Positions 1-8,786 are shown, counted from the stretch's first letter. The stretch is DNA of 64,000 nt from Pseudonocardia sediminis (GCF_004217185.1 NZ_SHKL01000001.1:929001-993000), one strand, 5' to 3'. Notes: generated by a model from the sequence alone, not told the origin. Translations and numbers: made by a program.

Positions 1-1
1 G

Positions 2-406
2 TCCTGGCGCAGCTTCCTGCGGGCGCACGCGACGATCACCAAGGCGCTCGAGGCCGAGCTGGAGACCGAGCAGCAGCTGTCGTTGGCCGCCTACGACGTG
101 CTGGTCCAGCTGTCCGAGGCGCCCGGCCGGCGGCTGCGGATGACCGAGCTGGCCGACGCCGTGCTGCTGTCGCGCTCCGGGGTCACCCGCCTGGTCGACC
201 GCCTCGAGCGCTCCGGGCTGGTCTGCCGTTCCCGGGTCGCCGACGACGGCCGCGGCGTCGCCGCCGAGCTCACCGAGGACGGCCTGTCCCGGCTGCGCGG
301 GGCGTCGGTCACCCACCTGCGCGGGATCCGCGCGCACTTCGCCGACGCGCTCGACGAGTCCGACCTGTCCGCGCTGGAGAAGATCAGCCGGAAGCTGGCC
401 CCCTGA
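2..406 (+). CDS. MarR-family transcriptional regulator, 5'-truncated by the window edge
   Basis: The reading frame is open from base 2 and ends in TGA at 404-406, so the first residues lie outside the window. The visible 134 residues hold a MarR winged helix: a recognition region (MTELADAVLLSRSGVTRLVD), a wing (RSRVADDGRGVAAELTEDG) and a C-terminal dimerisation helix ending SALEKISRKLAP. MarR proteins are dimeric DNA-binding repressors or activators, often of efflux or catabolic genes; the ligand and target cannot be read here. Its last 23 bases overlap the convergent DUF1003 gene. The family call is secure; the function is not. Confidence 0.88.
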   Translation, partial: SWRSFLRAHATITKALEAELETEQQLSLAAYDVLVQLSEAPGRRLRMTELADAVLLSRSGVTRLVDRLERSGLVCRSRVADDGRGVAAELTEDGLSRLRGASVTHLRGIRAHFADALDESDLSALEKISRKLAP

Positions 407-1013
407 GCCCACGGGTGGAGTCGCCCCGGCCGTTGCCGGCGTGCCCGCGCTCCTTGGCGTGCCCGCGCCGGTGCCCGGCCGCGCGCTGACCCGACTCGCG
501 CTGCCCCGTCTCACGCTGCCCGGACTCGGGGGATCCGTGCTCGGCCAGCGCGGTCTGGATCTGCGACGAGAGCTTCTCCATCTCCCCGCGCAGGTAGTCC
601 CGGGTCGCCATCTCGCCGACGGCCAGGCGCAGCGCGGCGAGCTCGCGGGCGAGGTACTCGGTGTCGGCCTTCGTGCGTTCGGCGCGGCGGCGGTCCTCGT
701 CCAGGGCGATCCGGTCCCGGTCGTCCTGCCGGTTCTGGGCCAGCAGGATCAGCGGGGCGGCGTATGCGGCCTGGGTGGAGAAGGCCAGGTTGAGCAGGAT
801 GAACGGGTAGGGGTCCCACCGGATCTGCCAGGCCACCAGGTTCAGCGCGATCCACACCACGACGACCACGGACTGGATGGCCAGGAACCGTCCGGTCCCG
901 AGGAACCGCGCGACGCGTTCGGAGAGGCGCGCGAACCCGTCCGGGTCGACCTCGAACCGCCGACGGCCGACCAGGGGCTGGTCGAGCCGTCGTCCGGGTG
1001 CCGGCTCAGGCAT
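384..1013 (-). CDS. DUF1003 membrane protein
   Basis: A 209-residue protein with two hydrophobic segments (about residues 43-62 and 70-92) separated by a short loop (QIRWDPYPF), which is the DUF1003 signature. A charged, probably cytoplasmic helix follows (residues 95-150). The last 50 residues are a low-complexity tail with repeated S/TGQRE units and His/Arg pairs. Its start overlaps the end of the MgtE-N gene by 8 bases, so the two are translationally coupled. The same pair is found together in mycobacteria (recalled, Rv1231c-Rv1232c). The biochemical function is unknown; a link to divalent cations is guessed only from the neighbours. Confidence 0.82.
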   Translation of the reverse strand: MPEPAPGRRLDQPLVGRRRFEVDPDGFARLSERVARFLGTGRFLAIQSVVVVVWIALNLVAWQIRWDPYPFILLNLAFSTQAAYAAPLILLAQNRQDDRDRIALDEDRRRAERTKADTEYLARELAALRLAVGEMATRDYLRGEMEKLSSQIQTALAEHGSPESGQRETGQRESGQRAAGHRRGHAKERGHAGNGRGDSTRGLRGPASG

Positions 1014-2298
1014 CGGCCACCTCCGCGGTGTGGGTGTCGATCGGGTGGGTGTCGATCGGGCTCGGTTCGTGGTCGCGCCAGCCGACCGGGAGCAGGTGGT
1101 CCAGGACGTCGTCGACGGTCACCGCGCCGAGCAGGTGGTCCTGCGGGTCGACGACCGGTCCGGCGACCAGGTTGTAGGTGGCGAAGTAGCGGGTCACCTC
1201 GCCCAGCGACGCGTCCGGCCCGAGCTGGGGCAGCTCGGAGTCCACCATGCCTGCGACCAGCTCGAACGGCGCCGCGCGCAACAGCTGCTGGGCGTGCACG
1301 CAGCCCAGGTACCGCCCGGTCGGCGTGGCCGAGGGCGGGCGGCAGACGAACACCATACTCGCCAGCGCGGGCGGGATGTCCGGGTTGCGGACGCGGGCCA
1401 GGGCCTCGGCGACCGTCGCGTCCGGGTTCAGCGTGATCGGCTCCGGGGTCATCAGGCCGCCCGCGGTGTTCCACTCGTAGCGCATCAGCCGCCGGACCGG
1501 CTCGGACTCGTCGGGCTCCATCAGCTCGAGCAGCCGTCCGGCCTCCTCGTCGGGCAGCTCGCCGAGCAGGTCGGCGGCGTCGTCGGGGGCCATCGCCTCC
1601 AGTACGTCGGCGGCGCGCTCGGAGTGCAGGTAGCCGAGCAGGACGCGCTGGTCGGACTCCGAGAGCTCCTCGAACACGTCGGCGAGACGCTCGTCGTCGA
1701 GGGCGTCGACGACCTGGCGCTGGCGCTCGCGCGGCAGCTCGGACAGTGCGGCCGCGACGTCGGCGGGGCGCATCGTCTCGAACACCGTGAGCAGCCGGTC
1801 GGTGCCCTGCCGGTCGGAGATGCCCAGGCCCTGCGCGGCCGACCAGGCCACGACGTCGACGTGCCCGCGACGCCGCGTGAGACGGCCCGTGCGGCCGGTG
1901 CGCACGGCCAGGCGTCCGATCGCCCAGTCCCGGGTCCGGGTGGGTTCGATCGCGGCGTCGACGACCACACCCACCTCGCCGGAGTCCCGCAGCGTCACCG
2001 GGGAGTCGAGCAGCTGGCCGAGCACGAGCGTCTCGTTCGGACGCTGGTCGAAGCGGCGCAGGCTGACCGAGCCGGTGGCCAGCGTCACCGCGGCCGGGTC
2101 CACGTCGGCCACCCGCAGCATCGGTACGAAGATCCGCCGCCGGCTGGACAGGTCCACGACGAGCCCGAGCACCCGCGGCGGGCTGGCGTCCACCCGCAGG
2201 GCGACGACGACGTCGCGGACCTTGCCGATCCGCTCACCGTCCGGACCGAACACGGCGAGCCCGGCCATACGTGCGACGAAGACCCGGGACGCTGCCAT
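1006..2298 (-). CDS. PRC-barrel / MgtE N-terminal / CBS-pair protein without the MgtE channel
   Basis: 430 residues. The N-terminal part (about 1-150) carries PRC-barrel-like strands (FGPDGERIGKVRDVVV). Residues about 165-285 are the helical MgtE-N superhelix (repeated L-E-A-M-x-P-D-D-A-A-D-L units), and residues about 290-405 are two CBS motifs. The five-helix membrane pore of true MgtE is absent, so this is a soluble cytosolic protein. In MgtE these domains sense Mg2+ and gate the pore; here they may sense Mg2+ or nucleotides and act on a partner. DUF1003 follows with an 8-bp overlap, and a CorA Mg2+ transporter lies 6.5 kb away. It should not be annotated as a transporter. Confidence 0.85.
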   Translation of the reverse strand: MAASRVFVARMAGLAVFGPDGERIGKVRDVVVALRVDASPPRVLGLVVDLSSRRRIFVPMLRVADVDPAAVTLATGSVSLRRFDQRPNETLVLGQLLDSPVTLRDSGEVGVVVDAAIEPTRTRDWAIGRLAVRTGRTGRLTRRRGHVDVVAWSAAQGLGISDRQGTDRLLTVFETMRPADVAAALSELPRERQRQVVDALDDERLADVFEELSESDQRVLLGYLHSERAADVLEAMAPDDAADLLGELPDEEAGRLLELMEPDESEPVRRLMRYEWNTAGGLMTPEPITLNPDATVAEALARVRNPDIPPALASMVFVCRPPSATPTGRYLGCVHAQQLLRAAPFELVAGMVDSELPQLGPDASLGEVTRYFATYNLVAGPVVDPQDHLLGAVTVDDVLDHLLPVGWRDHEPSPIDTHPIDTHTAEVADA

Positions 2299-2363
2299 AC
2301 CCGCAGCCTAGAGCGGTCGCGACGACCCGGCGGATCGTGTCGGGGTGCGTAGGGTGCGGTGCC

Positions 2364-3260
2364 ATGTCCGGACTCCACTACGACGTGGTCGACGTGTTCA
2401 CCGACCGTCCCTACGCGGGCAACCCGCTGGCCGTGGTCCGCGACGCGGACGACCTGACCGGCGAGCAGATGCAGGCGATCGCCACCGAGTTCAACCTCTC
2501 CGAGACGACGTTCACGCTGCCGCCGACGGACCCCTCCGCCGACTACCGGGTGCGGATCTTCACCCCGGCCCGCGAGCTGCCCTTCGCCGGGCACCCGAGC
2601 GTCGGGACGGGCTGGGTGCTCGCCCGCGACGGCGTGATCGCGCTGGGCGACCGGGTCCAGGAGTGCGGGGCCGGGCTCCTCTCGGTGGAGGTCGACGAGC
2701 TGGGCGCGCGGGTGACCGGAGGTGCGCCGTCGGTCGGCGACGACCTGGACGCGGGCCTGCTGGCGACCGCGGTCGGTCTCGACCCCGACGACGTCGACGG
2801 CGCGGCCGCTCCCGGTGTGGCCGGCGCCGGTGTCGACTACGGGTTCCTGCTCGTCCGTGACGACGCGGTCGCCCGCGCGGTCTGCGACGCGGCGGCGGTG
2901 CGTGCGGTGACCGGGGGGACCACCGCGCTGGGCCTGGTGGTCTGTTCCGTCGACCCCGACGCCCGGCAGGTGCACCTGCGGATGTTCGGGACCGGTGTCG
3001 GCGTCGCGGAGGACCCGGCGACCGGGTCCGCCGCGGTGGCGCTCGGGGTCTTCCTGGCCGACCGGGGACTGGTCGGCCCGGAGGAGGCGCACGGGTTCAC
3101 CGTCGCCCAGGGTGCCGAGATCGGACGGCCCTCGACCCTCCACGCGTGGGTGCGGGCCGAGGGTGGCGCGGCCGTGGCGACCTGGGTCGGCGGGAACGTC
3201 GTGCCGATCGCGCGCGGCGAGCTGACGGCCCGGCCCGGCGACCGGCCCTATCTGAAGTGA
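2364..3260 (+). CDS. PhzF-family isomerase
   Basis: 298 residues from the ATG at 2364; the open frame extends further upstream but only into low-complexity sequence. The N-terminus [21 protein letters not shown] is the standard PhzF opening. The likely acid/base Glu lies in NLSETTF (E47), followed by [10 protein letters not shown] and, in the second half, [13 protein letters not shown]. The fold is the two-domain diaminopimelate-epimerase type. PhzF proteins catalyse proton shifts, as in phenazine synthesis, but no phenazine gene is present and most genomic PhzF homologues have no known substrate. It is divergent from the MgtE-N gene, 65 bp away. Confidence 0.88.
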   Translation: MSGLHYDVVDVFTDRPYAGNPLAVVRDADDLTGEQMQAIATEFNLSETTFTLPPTDPSADYRVRIFTPARELPFAGHPSVGTGWVLARDGVIALGDRVQECGAGLLSVEVDELGARVTGGAPSVGDDLDAGLLATAVGLDPDDVDGAAAPGVAGAGVDYGFLLVRDDAVARAVCDAAAVRAVTGGTTALGLVVCSVDPDARQVHLRMFGTGVGVAEDPATGSAAVALGVFLADRGLVGPEEAHGFTVAQGAEIGRPSTLHAWVRAEGGAAVATWVGGNVVPIARGELTARPGDRPYLK

Positions 3261-3416
3261 CCGGTCGGTAACCCCGGCCCACCTCGGCTGGGTGAGAAAC
3301 CAATCACCTGGGCGGGGCGTCCGAACGGCGGACATGCCAGCATCACTGCCAGTCAGTCGTCCGCGCGCCCACGCGTGCCGCGTCGGACGAGGAGAACTCG
3401 ACGAGGAGCCCCGCCT

Positions 3417-4376
3417 GTGAGCACCACCCTCCGTGCCCGCCGATCCTGCCTGGCCGTGCCCGGGTCCAGCCAGAAGTTCATCGACAAGGCCCGTGGTCTG
3501 AACTCCGACCAGGTCTTCCTGGACCTCGAGGACGCGTGCGCGCCGCTGGCCAAGCCGGACGCCCGCAAGACGATCGTGGCGGCGCTGAACGAGGGCGGCT
3601 GGGGCGACAAGATCCGCGTCGTCCGCGTGAACGACTGGACCACCGAGTGGACCTACCGCGACGTCACCGAGGTCGTGGAGGGCGCCGGGGCGAACCTCGA
3701 CGCGATCATGCTGCCGAAGGTGCAGACCCCGGAGCAGGTCGTCGCCCTGGACCTGCTGATGACCCAGATCGAGAAGTCCCTGGGCTACGAGGTCGGCAAG
3801 ATCGGCATCGAGGCGCAGATCGAGAACGCGCTGGGCCTGACGAACGTCAACGCGATCGCCACCGCCTCCCCGCGCGTCGAGACGATCATCTTCGGCCCGG
3901 CCGACTTCATGGCCTCGATCAACATGAAGTCCCTGGTCGTCGGTGAGCAGCCGCCCGGCTACGACGTCGGCGACGCCTACCACCACATCCTGATGTCGAT
4001 CCTGATGGCGGCGCGGGCGCACGACAAGCAGGCCATCGACGGCCCGTACCTGCAGATCCGCGACGTCGAGGCCTTCCAGAAGGTCGCCGGCCGCTCGGCC
4101 GCGCTGGGCTTCGACGGCAAGTGGGTGCTGCACCCCGGCCAGATCGACGCCGCGAACGAGACGTTCTCCCCGGCCCAGGCCGACTTCGACCACGCCGAGA
4201 ACATCCTCGACGCCTACGAGTACTTCACCTCCGAGGCCGGGGGCAAGAAGGGTTCGGCGATGATCGGCGACGAGATGATCGACGAGGCCAGCCGCAAGAT
4301 GGCCCTGGTCATCTCCGGCAAGGGCCGCGCCGCCGGGATGACCCGCGGCGAGAAGTGGACCCCGCCGGAGTCCTGA
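3417..4376 (+). CDS. HpcH/HpaI-type CoA-ester lyase (malyl-CoA / citramalyl-CoA lyase family)
   Basis: 319 residues from the GTG at 3417, chosen because GAGGAG lies just upstream and residues after it match the family N-terminus (RRSCLAVPGSS). It is a CitE-like TIM barrel with metal ligands in FLDLEDACAP, IEAQIENALG and FGPADFMAS. The family cleaves or forms malyl-CoA, beta-methylmalyl-CoA or citramalyl-CoA with Mg2+. The sequence style is that of the lyase coded beside crotonyl-CoA carboxylase/reductase in Streptomyces, not the short mycobacterial CitE (from memory). An acyl-CoA dehydrogenase and a MaoC hydratase downstream fit the ethylmalonyl-CoA pathway. A citramalyl-CoA role is the alternative. 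Confidence 0.85.
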   Translation: MSTTLRARRSCLAVPGSSQKFIDKARGLNSDQVFLDLEDACAPLAKPDARKTIVAALNEGGWGDKIRVVRVNDWTTEWTYRDVTEVVEGAGANLDAIMLPKVQTPEQVVALDLLMTQIEKSLGYEVGKIGIEAQIENALGLTNVNAIATASPRVETIIFGPADFMASINMKSLVVGEQPPGYDVGDAYHHILMSILMAARAHDKQAIDGPYLQIRDVEAFQKVAGRSAALGFDGKWVLHPGQIDAANETFSPAQADFDHAENILDAYEYFTSEAGGKKGSAMIGDEMIDEASRKMALVISGKGRAAGMTRGEKWTPPES

Positions 4377-4390
4377 GCGACACCCCGGCC

Positions 4391-4440
4391 ACCGCACACA
4401 TCGGACGGTCACGGCGCACATCGCCCACGGTGTGTGCGGT
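4391..4440. repeat. Hairpin repeat, left copy, upstream of the AbiEi-like gene
   Basis: ACCGCACACA at 4391-4400 is the exact reverse complement of TGTGTGCGGT at 4431-4440, giving a 10-bp stem. Inside it, GTCACGGCGCACATCGCC (4408-4425) recurs with one mismatch at 5506-5523 on the other side of the next gene. It lies 15 bp after the lyase stop, so it may also end that transcript. Confidence 0.7.
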
Positions 4441-4548
4441 GACCGGCCGGTGTGCGTCCCGGGGGTCGTAACCCCGCCCGGATGTGCGGGTGTGACGGGG
4501 TTGGGCGGAATGAGCCCCTGGGGGCCGCGCGGTCGGGATGCTCCCGGC

Positions 4549-5460
4549 GTGGAGACACCGGAGATCCTGCCGAGGAAGCGGTTGCGGGCGAGCGGGTTCG
4601 CCGACCACGAGGTCCGTCGGATGCTCGGGACGGGCGAGCTGAGCCCGATCCGGCGCGGTCGCTACCTGCGGGGTGCACTGCCGGAGAACCGGGAGGCGCG
4701 CCACCTCCTGCGGGCTCGTGCGGCTTCGGCCGAGCTGACCGGCGATGCGGTGCTCAGCCACGTGTCCGCCGCCCTGCTGCACGGTCTGACGGTGTGGGGC
4801 GTTCCGCTCGATCTCGTCCACGTCACCCGGCCGGGCCGGACCGGTGGCCGTCGCGGCACGCGGTTGCACGTGCACACGGCCCCTCTCCGGGAGGACGACG
4901 TCGTGGACGTCGGCGGTGCCCGGACGACGTCGGTGGCCCGGACCGTCGCCGACCTCGCCCGGACGGTGGCGTTCGAGGCGGCCGTGGTGGTGGCGGACTC
5001 CGCGTTGTTCGGGGAGTACGCCCGGCGCGCGGAGCTGGAGGCGGCGCTGGAGTCGATGGCGCGATGGCCGGGCGCACCCGTCGCGCGACGCGTGCTGGCG
5101 TTCGCGGACGAGCGCGCCGACGGCCCGGGGGAGTCCCGGAGCAGGGTCGCGATGGCGCGGAACGGGATCCCGGCGCCGCAGCTGCAGTGGGAGGTGCGCT
5201 CGGAGCGCGGGGAGTGGATCGCCACGGTCGACTTCGCCTGGCCGGAGCGTCGCACGGTCGCCGAGTTCGACGGCGAGATCAAGTACGGCCGCCTGCTGCG
5301 TCCCGGGCAGACCGCGGGCGACGTGCTGTTCGCCGAGAAGCGGCGCGAGGACGCCGTCCGTGACCGGCGCTGGGGTGTCGTCCGCTGGTGCTGGGACGAC
5401 ATCCCCGACTTCCCCACGGTCGCCGCGCGCCTGCGGCGGAGCTTCGACCGTCCCGTGTGA
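4549..5460 (+). CDS. AbiEi-antitoxin-like N-domain with a DUF559/nuclease-like C-domain
   Basis: 303 residues from GTG 4549; the open frame starts at 4432 but that stretch lies in the hairpin repeat. The N-terminus (residues 1-70) has the winged-helix pattern of type IV AbiEi antitoxins (GELSPIRRGRYLRG). The C-terminus (about 200-300) resembles a Vsr/DUF559 endonuclease-like fold: VDFAWPERRTVAEFDGEIKYGR, then EKRREDAVRDRRWGVVRWCWDD. The combination is common as a solo gene in actinobacteria and has no established role. No AbiEii nucleotidyltransferase toxin is adjacent, so a toxin-antitoxin pair is not supported. Copies of one hairpin repeat lie on both sides. Confidence 0.72.
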   Translation: METPEILPRKRLRASGFADHEVRRMLGTGELSPIRRGRYLRGALPENREARHLLRARAASAELTGDAVLSHVSAALLHGLTVWGVPLDLVHVTRPGRTGGRRGTRLHVHTAPLREDDVVDVGGARTTSVARTVADLARTVAFEAAVVVADSALFGEYARRAELEAALESMARWPGAPVARRVLAFADERADGPGESRSRVAMARNGIPAPQLQWEVRSERGEWIATVDFAWPERRTVAEFDGEIKYGRLLRPGQTAGDVLFAEKRREDAVRDRRWGVVRWCWDDIPDFPTVAARLRRSFDRPV

Positions 5461-5505
5461 CCGACGGCGTCGAAGCAGCGTCGGACCGATCGCGCACACC
5501 GCCAC

Positions 5506-5532
5506 GTCACGGCGCACACCGCCGGCGGTGTG
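5506..5532. repeat. Hairpin repeat, right copy, downstream of the AbiEi-like gene
   Basis: Contains GTCACGGCGCACACCGCC (5506-5523), 17 of 18 bases the same as the left copy at 4408, and a perfect 18-bp palindrome CACACCGCCGGCGGTGTG at 5515-5532. A further CGCACACCGCC follows at 5663, just before the acyl-CoA dehydrogenase ribosome-binding site. Probable terminator or REP-like element. Confidence 0.7.
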
Positions 5533-5691
5533 TGTGGTGCCCGTCAAGTGTGTGCGGTGCCCCTCGCCCGGGTGTCCCCGCCCGTGCCGGCGCGGCGTGG
5601 CCCATCCCACCCCGTGGGGGCGCCCGTGGGCCGGAGGCATTGGGGATACTGCCCGGTAAGTCCGCACACCGCCGTGAGAAGGAGCGCCCTT

Positions 5692-6885
5692 ATGGCCAGG
5701 CTTGCCCAGACCGCCGGTCTGACCGACATCCAGGAAGAGATCCTCTCCACCGTCCGCACGTTCGTGGACAAGGAGATCATCCCGCACGCCACGGCGCTGG
5801 AGCACGCCGACGCCTACCCGCAGGACATCGTCGACGGGATGAAGGAGATGGGGCTCTTCGGCCTCACCATCCCCGAGGAGTACGGCGGCCTCGGCGAGTC
5901 GCTGCTGACCTACGCGCTGGTCGTGGAGCAGATCGCCCGCGGCTGGATGAGCGTCTCCGGCGTGATCAACACGCACTTCATCGTCGCCTACATGCTGATG
6001 CACCACGGCACGCCGGAGCAGAAGCAGAAGTACCTCCCGCAGATGGCGCTGGGGGAGACCCGCGGGTCGTTCTCCATGTCCGAGCCCGACCTCGGCTCCG
6101 ACGTCGCCGCGATCAAGACCAAGGCCGTGGCCGACGGCGACGACTTCGTCATCGACGGCGCGAAGATGTGGCTGACCAACGGCGGCACGTCGACGCTGAC
6201 CGCGGTCCTGGTCAAGACGGACGAGGGCGCCGAGAAGCCGTACCAGAACCTGACGACGTTCCTGGTCGAGAAGCCGGTCGGCTACGGCGAGGTCGCGCCC
6301 GGCCTGATCATCCCGGGCAAGATCGACAAGATGGGCTACAAGGGCGTCGACACCACCGAGATGGTGTTCAAGGGCCACCGCGTCCCGGCCGAGAACATCC
6401 TCGGCCACAAGCGCGGCGGCGGCTTCGCCCAGATGATGGACGGCGTCGAGGTCGGCCGCGTGAACGTGGCCGCCCGTGCCTGCGGCATCTCGGTCCGGGC
6501 GTTCGAGCTGGCCGCGGAGTACGCCCAGCAGCGCTCCACGTTCGGCAAGCCGATCGCCCAGCACCAGGCGATCGCGTTCAAGCTCGCCGAGATGGGCACC
6601 AAGGTCGAGGCCGCGCACCACATGATGGTCAACGCCGCGCGCCTCAAGGACCGCGGCGAGCGCAACGACGTCGAGGCCGGCATGGCCAAGCTGATCGCGT
6701 CGGAGTACTGCTCCGAGGTGACCCAGGAGGCGTTCCGCATCCACGGCGGCTACGGCTACTCCAAGGAGTACGAGATCGAGCGCCTCATGCGTGAGGCCCC
6801 GTTCCTGCTCATCGGCGAGGGCACGTCGGAGATTCAGAAGACGATCATCTCCCGCGGCCTGCTGCGCGACTACAAGCTGCGCTGA
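5692..6885 (+). CDS. Acyl-CoA dehydrogenase, (2S)-methylsuccinyl-CoA dehydrogenase candidate
   Basis: 397 residues from ATG 5692 with AAGGAG eight bases upstream. A complete FAD-dependent acyl-CoA dehydrogenase: flavin/substrate loop FSMSEPDLGSDVAAIKT, QQRSTFGKPI, HGGYGYSKEYEIERL, and the catalytic base in LIGEGTSEIQK. It oxidises an acyl-CoA at C2-C3 and passes electrons to ETF. The N-terminus (MARLAQTAGLTDIQEEIL) and overall sequence recall the dehydrogenase coded with the lyase in the Streptomyces ethylmalonyl-CoA locus, whose proposed substrate is methylsuccinyl-CoA (memory, not a search). Family certain; substrate inferred from the neighbouring lyase and hydratase. Confidence 0.9.
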   Translation: MARLAQTAGLTDIQEEILSTVRTFVDKEIIPHATALEHADAYPQDIVDGMKEMGLFGLTIPEEYGGLGESLLTYALVVEQIARGWMSVSGVINTHFIVAYMLMHHGTPEQKQKYLPQMALGETRGSFSMSEPDLGSDVAAIKTKAVADGDDFVIDGAKMWLTNGGTSTLTAVLVKTDEGAEKPYQNLTTFLVEKPVGYGEVAPGLIIPGKIDKMGYKGVDTTEMVFKGHRVPAENILGHKRGGGFAQMMDGVEVGRVNVAARACGISVRAFELAAEYAQQRSTFGKPIAQHQAIAFKLAEMGTKVEAAHHMMVNAARLKDRGERNDVEAGMAKLIASEYCSEVTQEAFRIHGGYGYSKEYEIERLMREAPFLLIGEGTSEIQKTIISRGLLRDYKLR

Positions 6886-6898
6886 CCCTTCCGCACCC

Positions 6899-6951
6899 CG
6901 CACTCATGGCGCTTTCGTCCCTAGACATGGAACGGAAGCGCCATGAGTGCG
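6899..6951. terminator. 20-bp stem inverted repeat after the acyl-CoA dehydrogenase
   Basis: CGCACTCATGGCGCTTTCGT (6899-6918) pairs with ACGGAAGCGCCATGAGTGCG (6932-6951) with one mismatch around a 13-nt loop. It begins 14 bp after the stop codon. The position suits a terminator without a U-tract, as is usual in actinobacteria; the unusual GGCGCT core suggests it may also belong to a dispersed repeat family. Confidence 0.72.
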
Positions 6952-7146
6952 TTCTGGACCGGGACGAACCGGACGGGCGACTGGGCTGATCGGGGGATAC
7001 GATCGCGGCGTCCTCACCCGGACGGCCACGGTCGGCCCTGTCCGGCCCACGTGTGCTGCGGCACCCTGGGGCACTCGTGTCCCGGTCCGGGCGTTGTACC
7101 GGGTGAGACGTCACAGACGAACGACCGAGATCTCGCGGAGGGCCTC

Positions 7147-7674
7147 ATGTCCACACCTTTCGGCGGGCCCGCGCGCACCGCGCCGGGACTGCCCCAGCTG
7201 CCGACCCCGCCCACCGGGTGGCCGATCGGCTCCTACGCCACCTACGAGGAGGCGCAGCGGGCCGTCGACCACCTGGCCGACTCCGACTTCGCGGTCCGCG
7301 ACGTGACGATCGTCGGCGTCGACCTGATGCTGGTCGAGCGCGTGATCGGGCGCCTGACGTGGGGCCGCGTGCTGGCCTCGGGCGCGGCGTCCGGGGCGTG
7401 GCTGGGTCTGTTCGTCGGTCTGCTGCTGAGCTTCTTCTCGACCGCGACCCCGGGCAGCCTCGTGCCGATCCTGGTCGGCCTGGTCAGCGGTGCGGTCTTC
7501 GGCATGGTCTTCGCCGCGGTCGGCTACCGGGCGAGCGCCGGGCGTCGTGACTTCCAGTCGGCGAGCCAGATGGTCGCCGGGCGCTACGACGTGCTGTGCG
7601 AGCCGCGCAACGCCGAGCAGGCTCGCGAGCTGCTGGCCAAGCTGGCGATGAGCCCGCCGCCCGCGGGGCGCTGA
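7147..7674 (+). CDS. General-stress-protein (Gsp17M-like) domain membrane protein
   Basis: 175 residues from ATG 7147 (GGAGG upstream). A Pro-rich leader of about 25 residues is followed by the general-stress domain (GSYATYEEAQRAVDHLADSDFAVRDVTIVGVDL) and then a glycine-rich hydrophobic hairpin of two membrane segments (about residues 82-100 and 106-128: SGAWLGLFVGLLLSFF, LVGLVSGAVFGMVFA). A charged segment closes it. The family is widespread in actinobacteria and of unknown function. In mycobacteria a similar gene lies between the MgtE-N and CorA genes (recalled, Rv1234), as here. Confidence 0.8.
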   Translation: MSTPFGGPARTAPGLPQLPTPPTGWPIGSYATYEEAQRAVDHLADSDFAVRDVTIVGVDLMLVERVIGRLTWGRVLASGAASGAWLGLFVGLLLSFFSTATPGSLVPILVGLVSGAVFGMVFAAVGYRASAGRRDFQSASQMVAGRYDVLCEPRNAEQARELLAKLAMSPPPAGR

Positions 7675-7763
7675 CCTACTCGTCCCAACGCGCGTTCACC
7701 CGCTGGTAGGACTCGGGCGCGCCTGCTACCGGTACGCGGCCGGGATGGTCCAGGATCGCAGGC

Positions 7764-8786
7764 GTGAGTGAATCCGAGCGCCCGGAGGCGATCCGTCCGG
7801 CCACCGTCCATCGGGCGTACGGACGGCGGGCGGCCGGGTTCGACGGCTTCCTCAAGACCATCCCCGGCTACCACGCGCACCTGCGCATGTCGACGAACCG
7901 GATGGGCTTGCGCGGCGGGTCCGCGCTGCGGCTGCTCGACGTCGGGTGCGGCACCGGGGCGTCGACGGCGGCCCTGCTCGACGCGGCGCCCGGCGCGACC
8001 GTCGTCGCGGTGGACGCCTCCACCGAGATGATCGCCGTGGCGCGGAAGAAGAACTGGCCCCCGCACGTCGAGTTCGTGCACACGCGGCTGGAGACCCTCG
8101 CCGAGGCGGGCGTGCACGGGCCGTTCGACGGCATCTTCGCCGCCTATCTCGTCAGCAACCTGCCCGACGCCGAGATCGGCTTGCGACGGCTGTTGTCGCT
8201 GCTCAAGCCGGGTGCGCCGCTGGCCGTGCACGACTACGCCGTGGCCGACCGGATGGGCAGCCGGATGCGCTGGTCGCTGGCCTCGTGGTCCTACCTGATC
8301 CCGATGGCGCGGATCCGGTCCGGCTCGGCGGAGCTGCAGCGTTACCGCACCCAGCGCGTGCACAGCGCCGACGGCGTCGAGGCGATGACGCACCGGATGG
8401 GGCGCGCCGGCTTCGAGGACGTCCGGGTGCAGACCGTCCCGGGCTGGCAGCAGCACGTCGTGCACACCTTCCTGGGCCGCCGCCCCGACGAGCCGGACGT
8501 CGTCGGGCAGCGCCGGGCCGCCCGAGCCGCCGCGGAGCCGCAGTGGGCGGGGCTGCCGGAGGCACCGGCGAACCCCGAGGAGGCCGGCGAGGAGGCCGCG
8601 GTGACCCCGGAGCAGGAGGGCGGCCCGGAGGACGCCGGCTACGCCGAGGACCCCCCGGCACCGGCCGTCCCCGCGGACACCGTTCCCGCGGACACCGACC
8701 CCGCGGACACCGATCCCGAGGCGCCGACCCCGCCGCACGGCGTCCCGCCGGTCGACGGCGGGAAGCCGGGGGACCGGGACGTCTAG
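7764..8786 (+). CDS. Class I SAM-dependent methyltransferase with acidic Pro-rich tail
   Basis: 340 residues from GTG 7764. The Rossmann SAM site is LLDVGCGTGAST (about residues 55-66), then VVAVDASTEMI and a PFDGIFAAYLVSNLPD motif, as in UbiE-type enzymes. After residue 250 the protein becomes a low-complexity acidic tail with repeated V/TPADTDPADT units, probably disordered. The substrate is unknown; small molecules such as quinones or lipids are typical for this group. It converges on corA and the two stop codons overlap by 4 bases. Confidence 0.8.
   Translation: MSESERPEAIRPATVHRAYGRRAAGFDGFLKTIPGYHAHLRMSTNRMGLRGGSALRLLDVGCGTGASTAALLDAAPGATVVAVDASTEMIAVARKKNWPPHVEFVHTRLETLAEAGVHGPFDGIFAAYLVSNLPDAEIGLRRLLSLLKPGAPLAVHDYAVADRMGSRMRWSLASWSYLIPMARIRSGSAELQRYRTQRVHSADGVEAMTHRMGRAGFEDVRVQTVPGWQQHVVHTFLGRRPDEPDVVGQRRAARAAAEPQWAGLPEAPANPEEAGEEAAVTPEQEGGPEDAGYAEDPPAPAVPADTVPADTDPADTDPEAPTPPHGVPPVDGGKPGDRDV

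Noticed and set aside
1006..2298. MgtE magnesium channel
   Set aside because: The MgtE membrane domain is missing and the protein has no membrane helix; only the regulatory domains are present.
4549..5460. Type IV AbiE toxin-antitoxin system
   Set aside because: Only the antitoxin-like domain is present; neither neighbour is a nucleotidyltransferase toxin.
4309..6903. 864-residue open frame on the minus strand over the AbiEi-like gene and the acyl-CoA dehydrogenase
   Set aside because: Shadow of two well-supported genes on the plus strand; no family motif and no start context.
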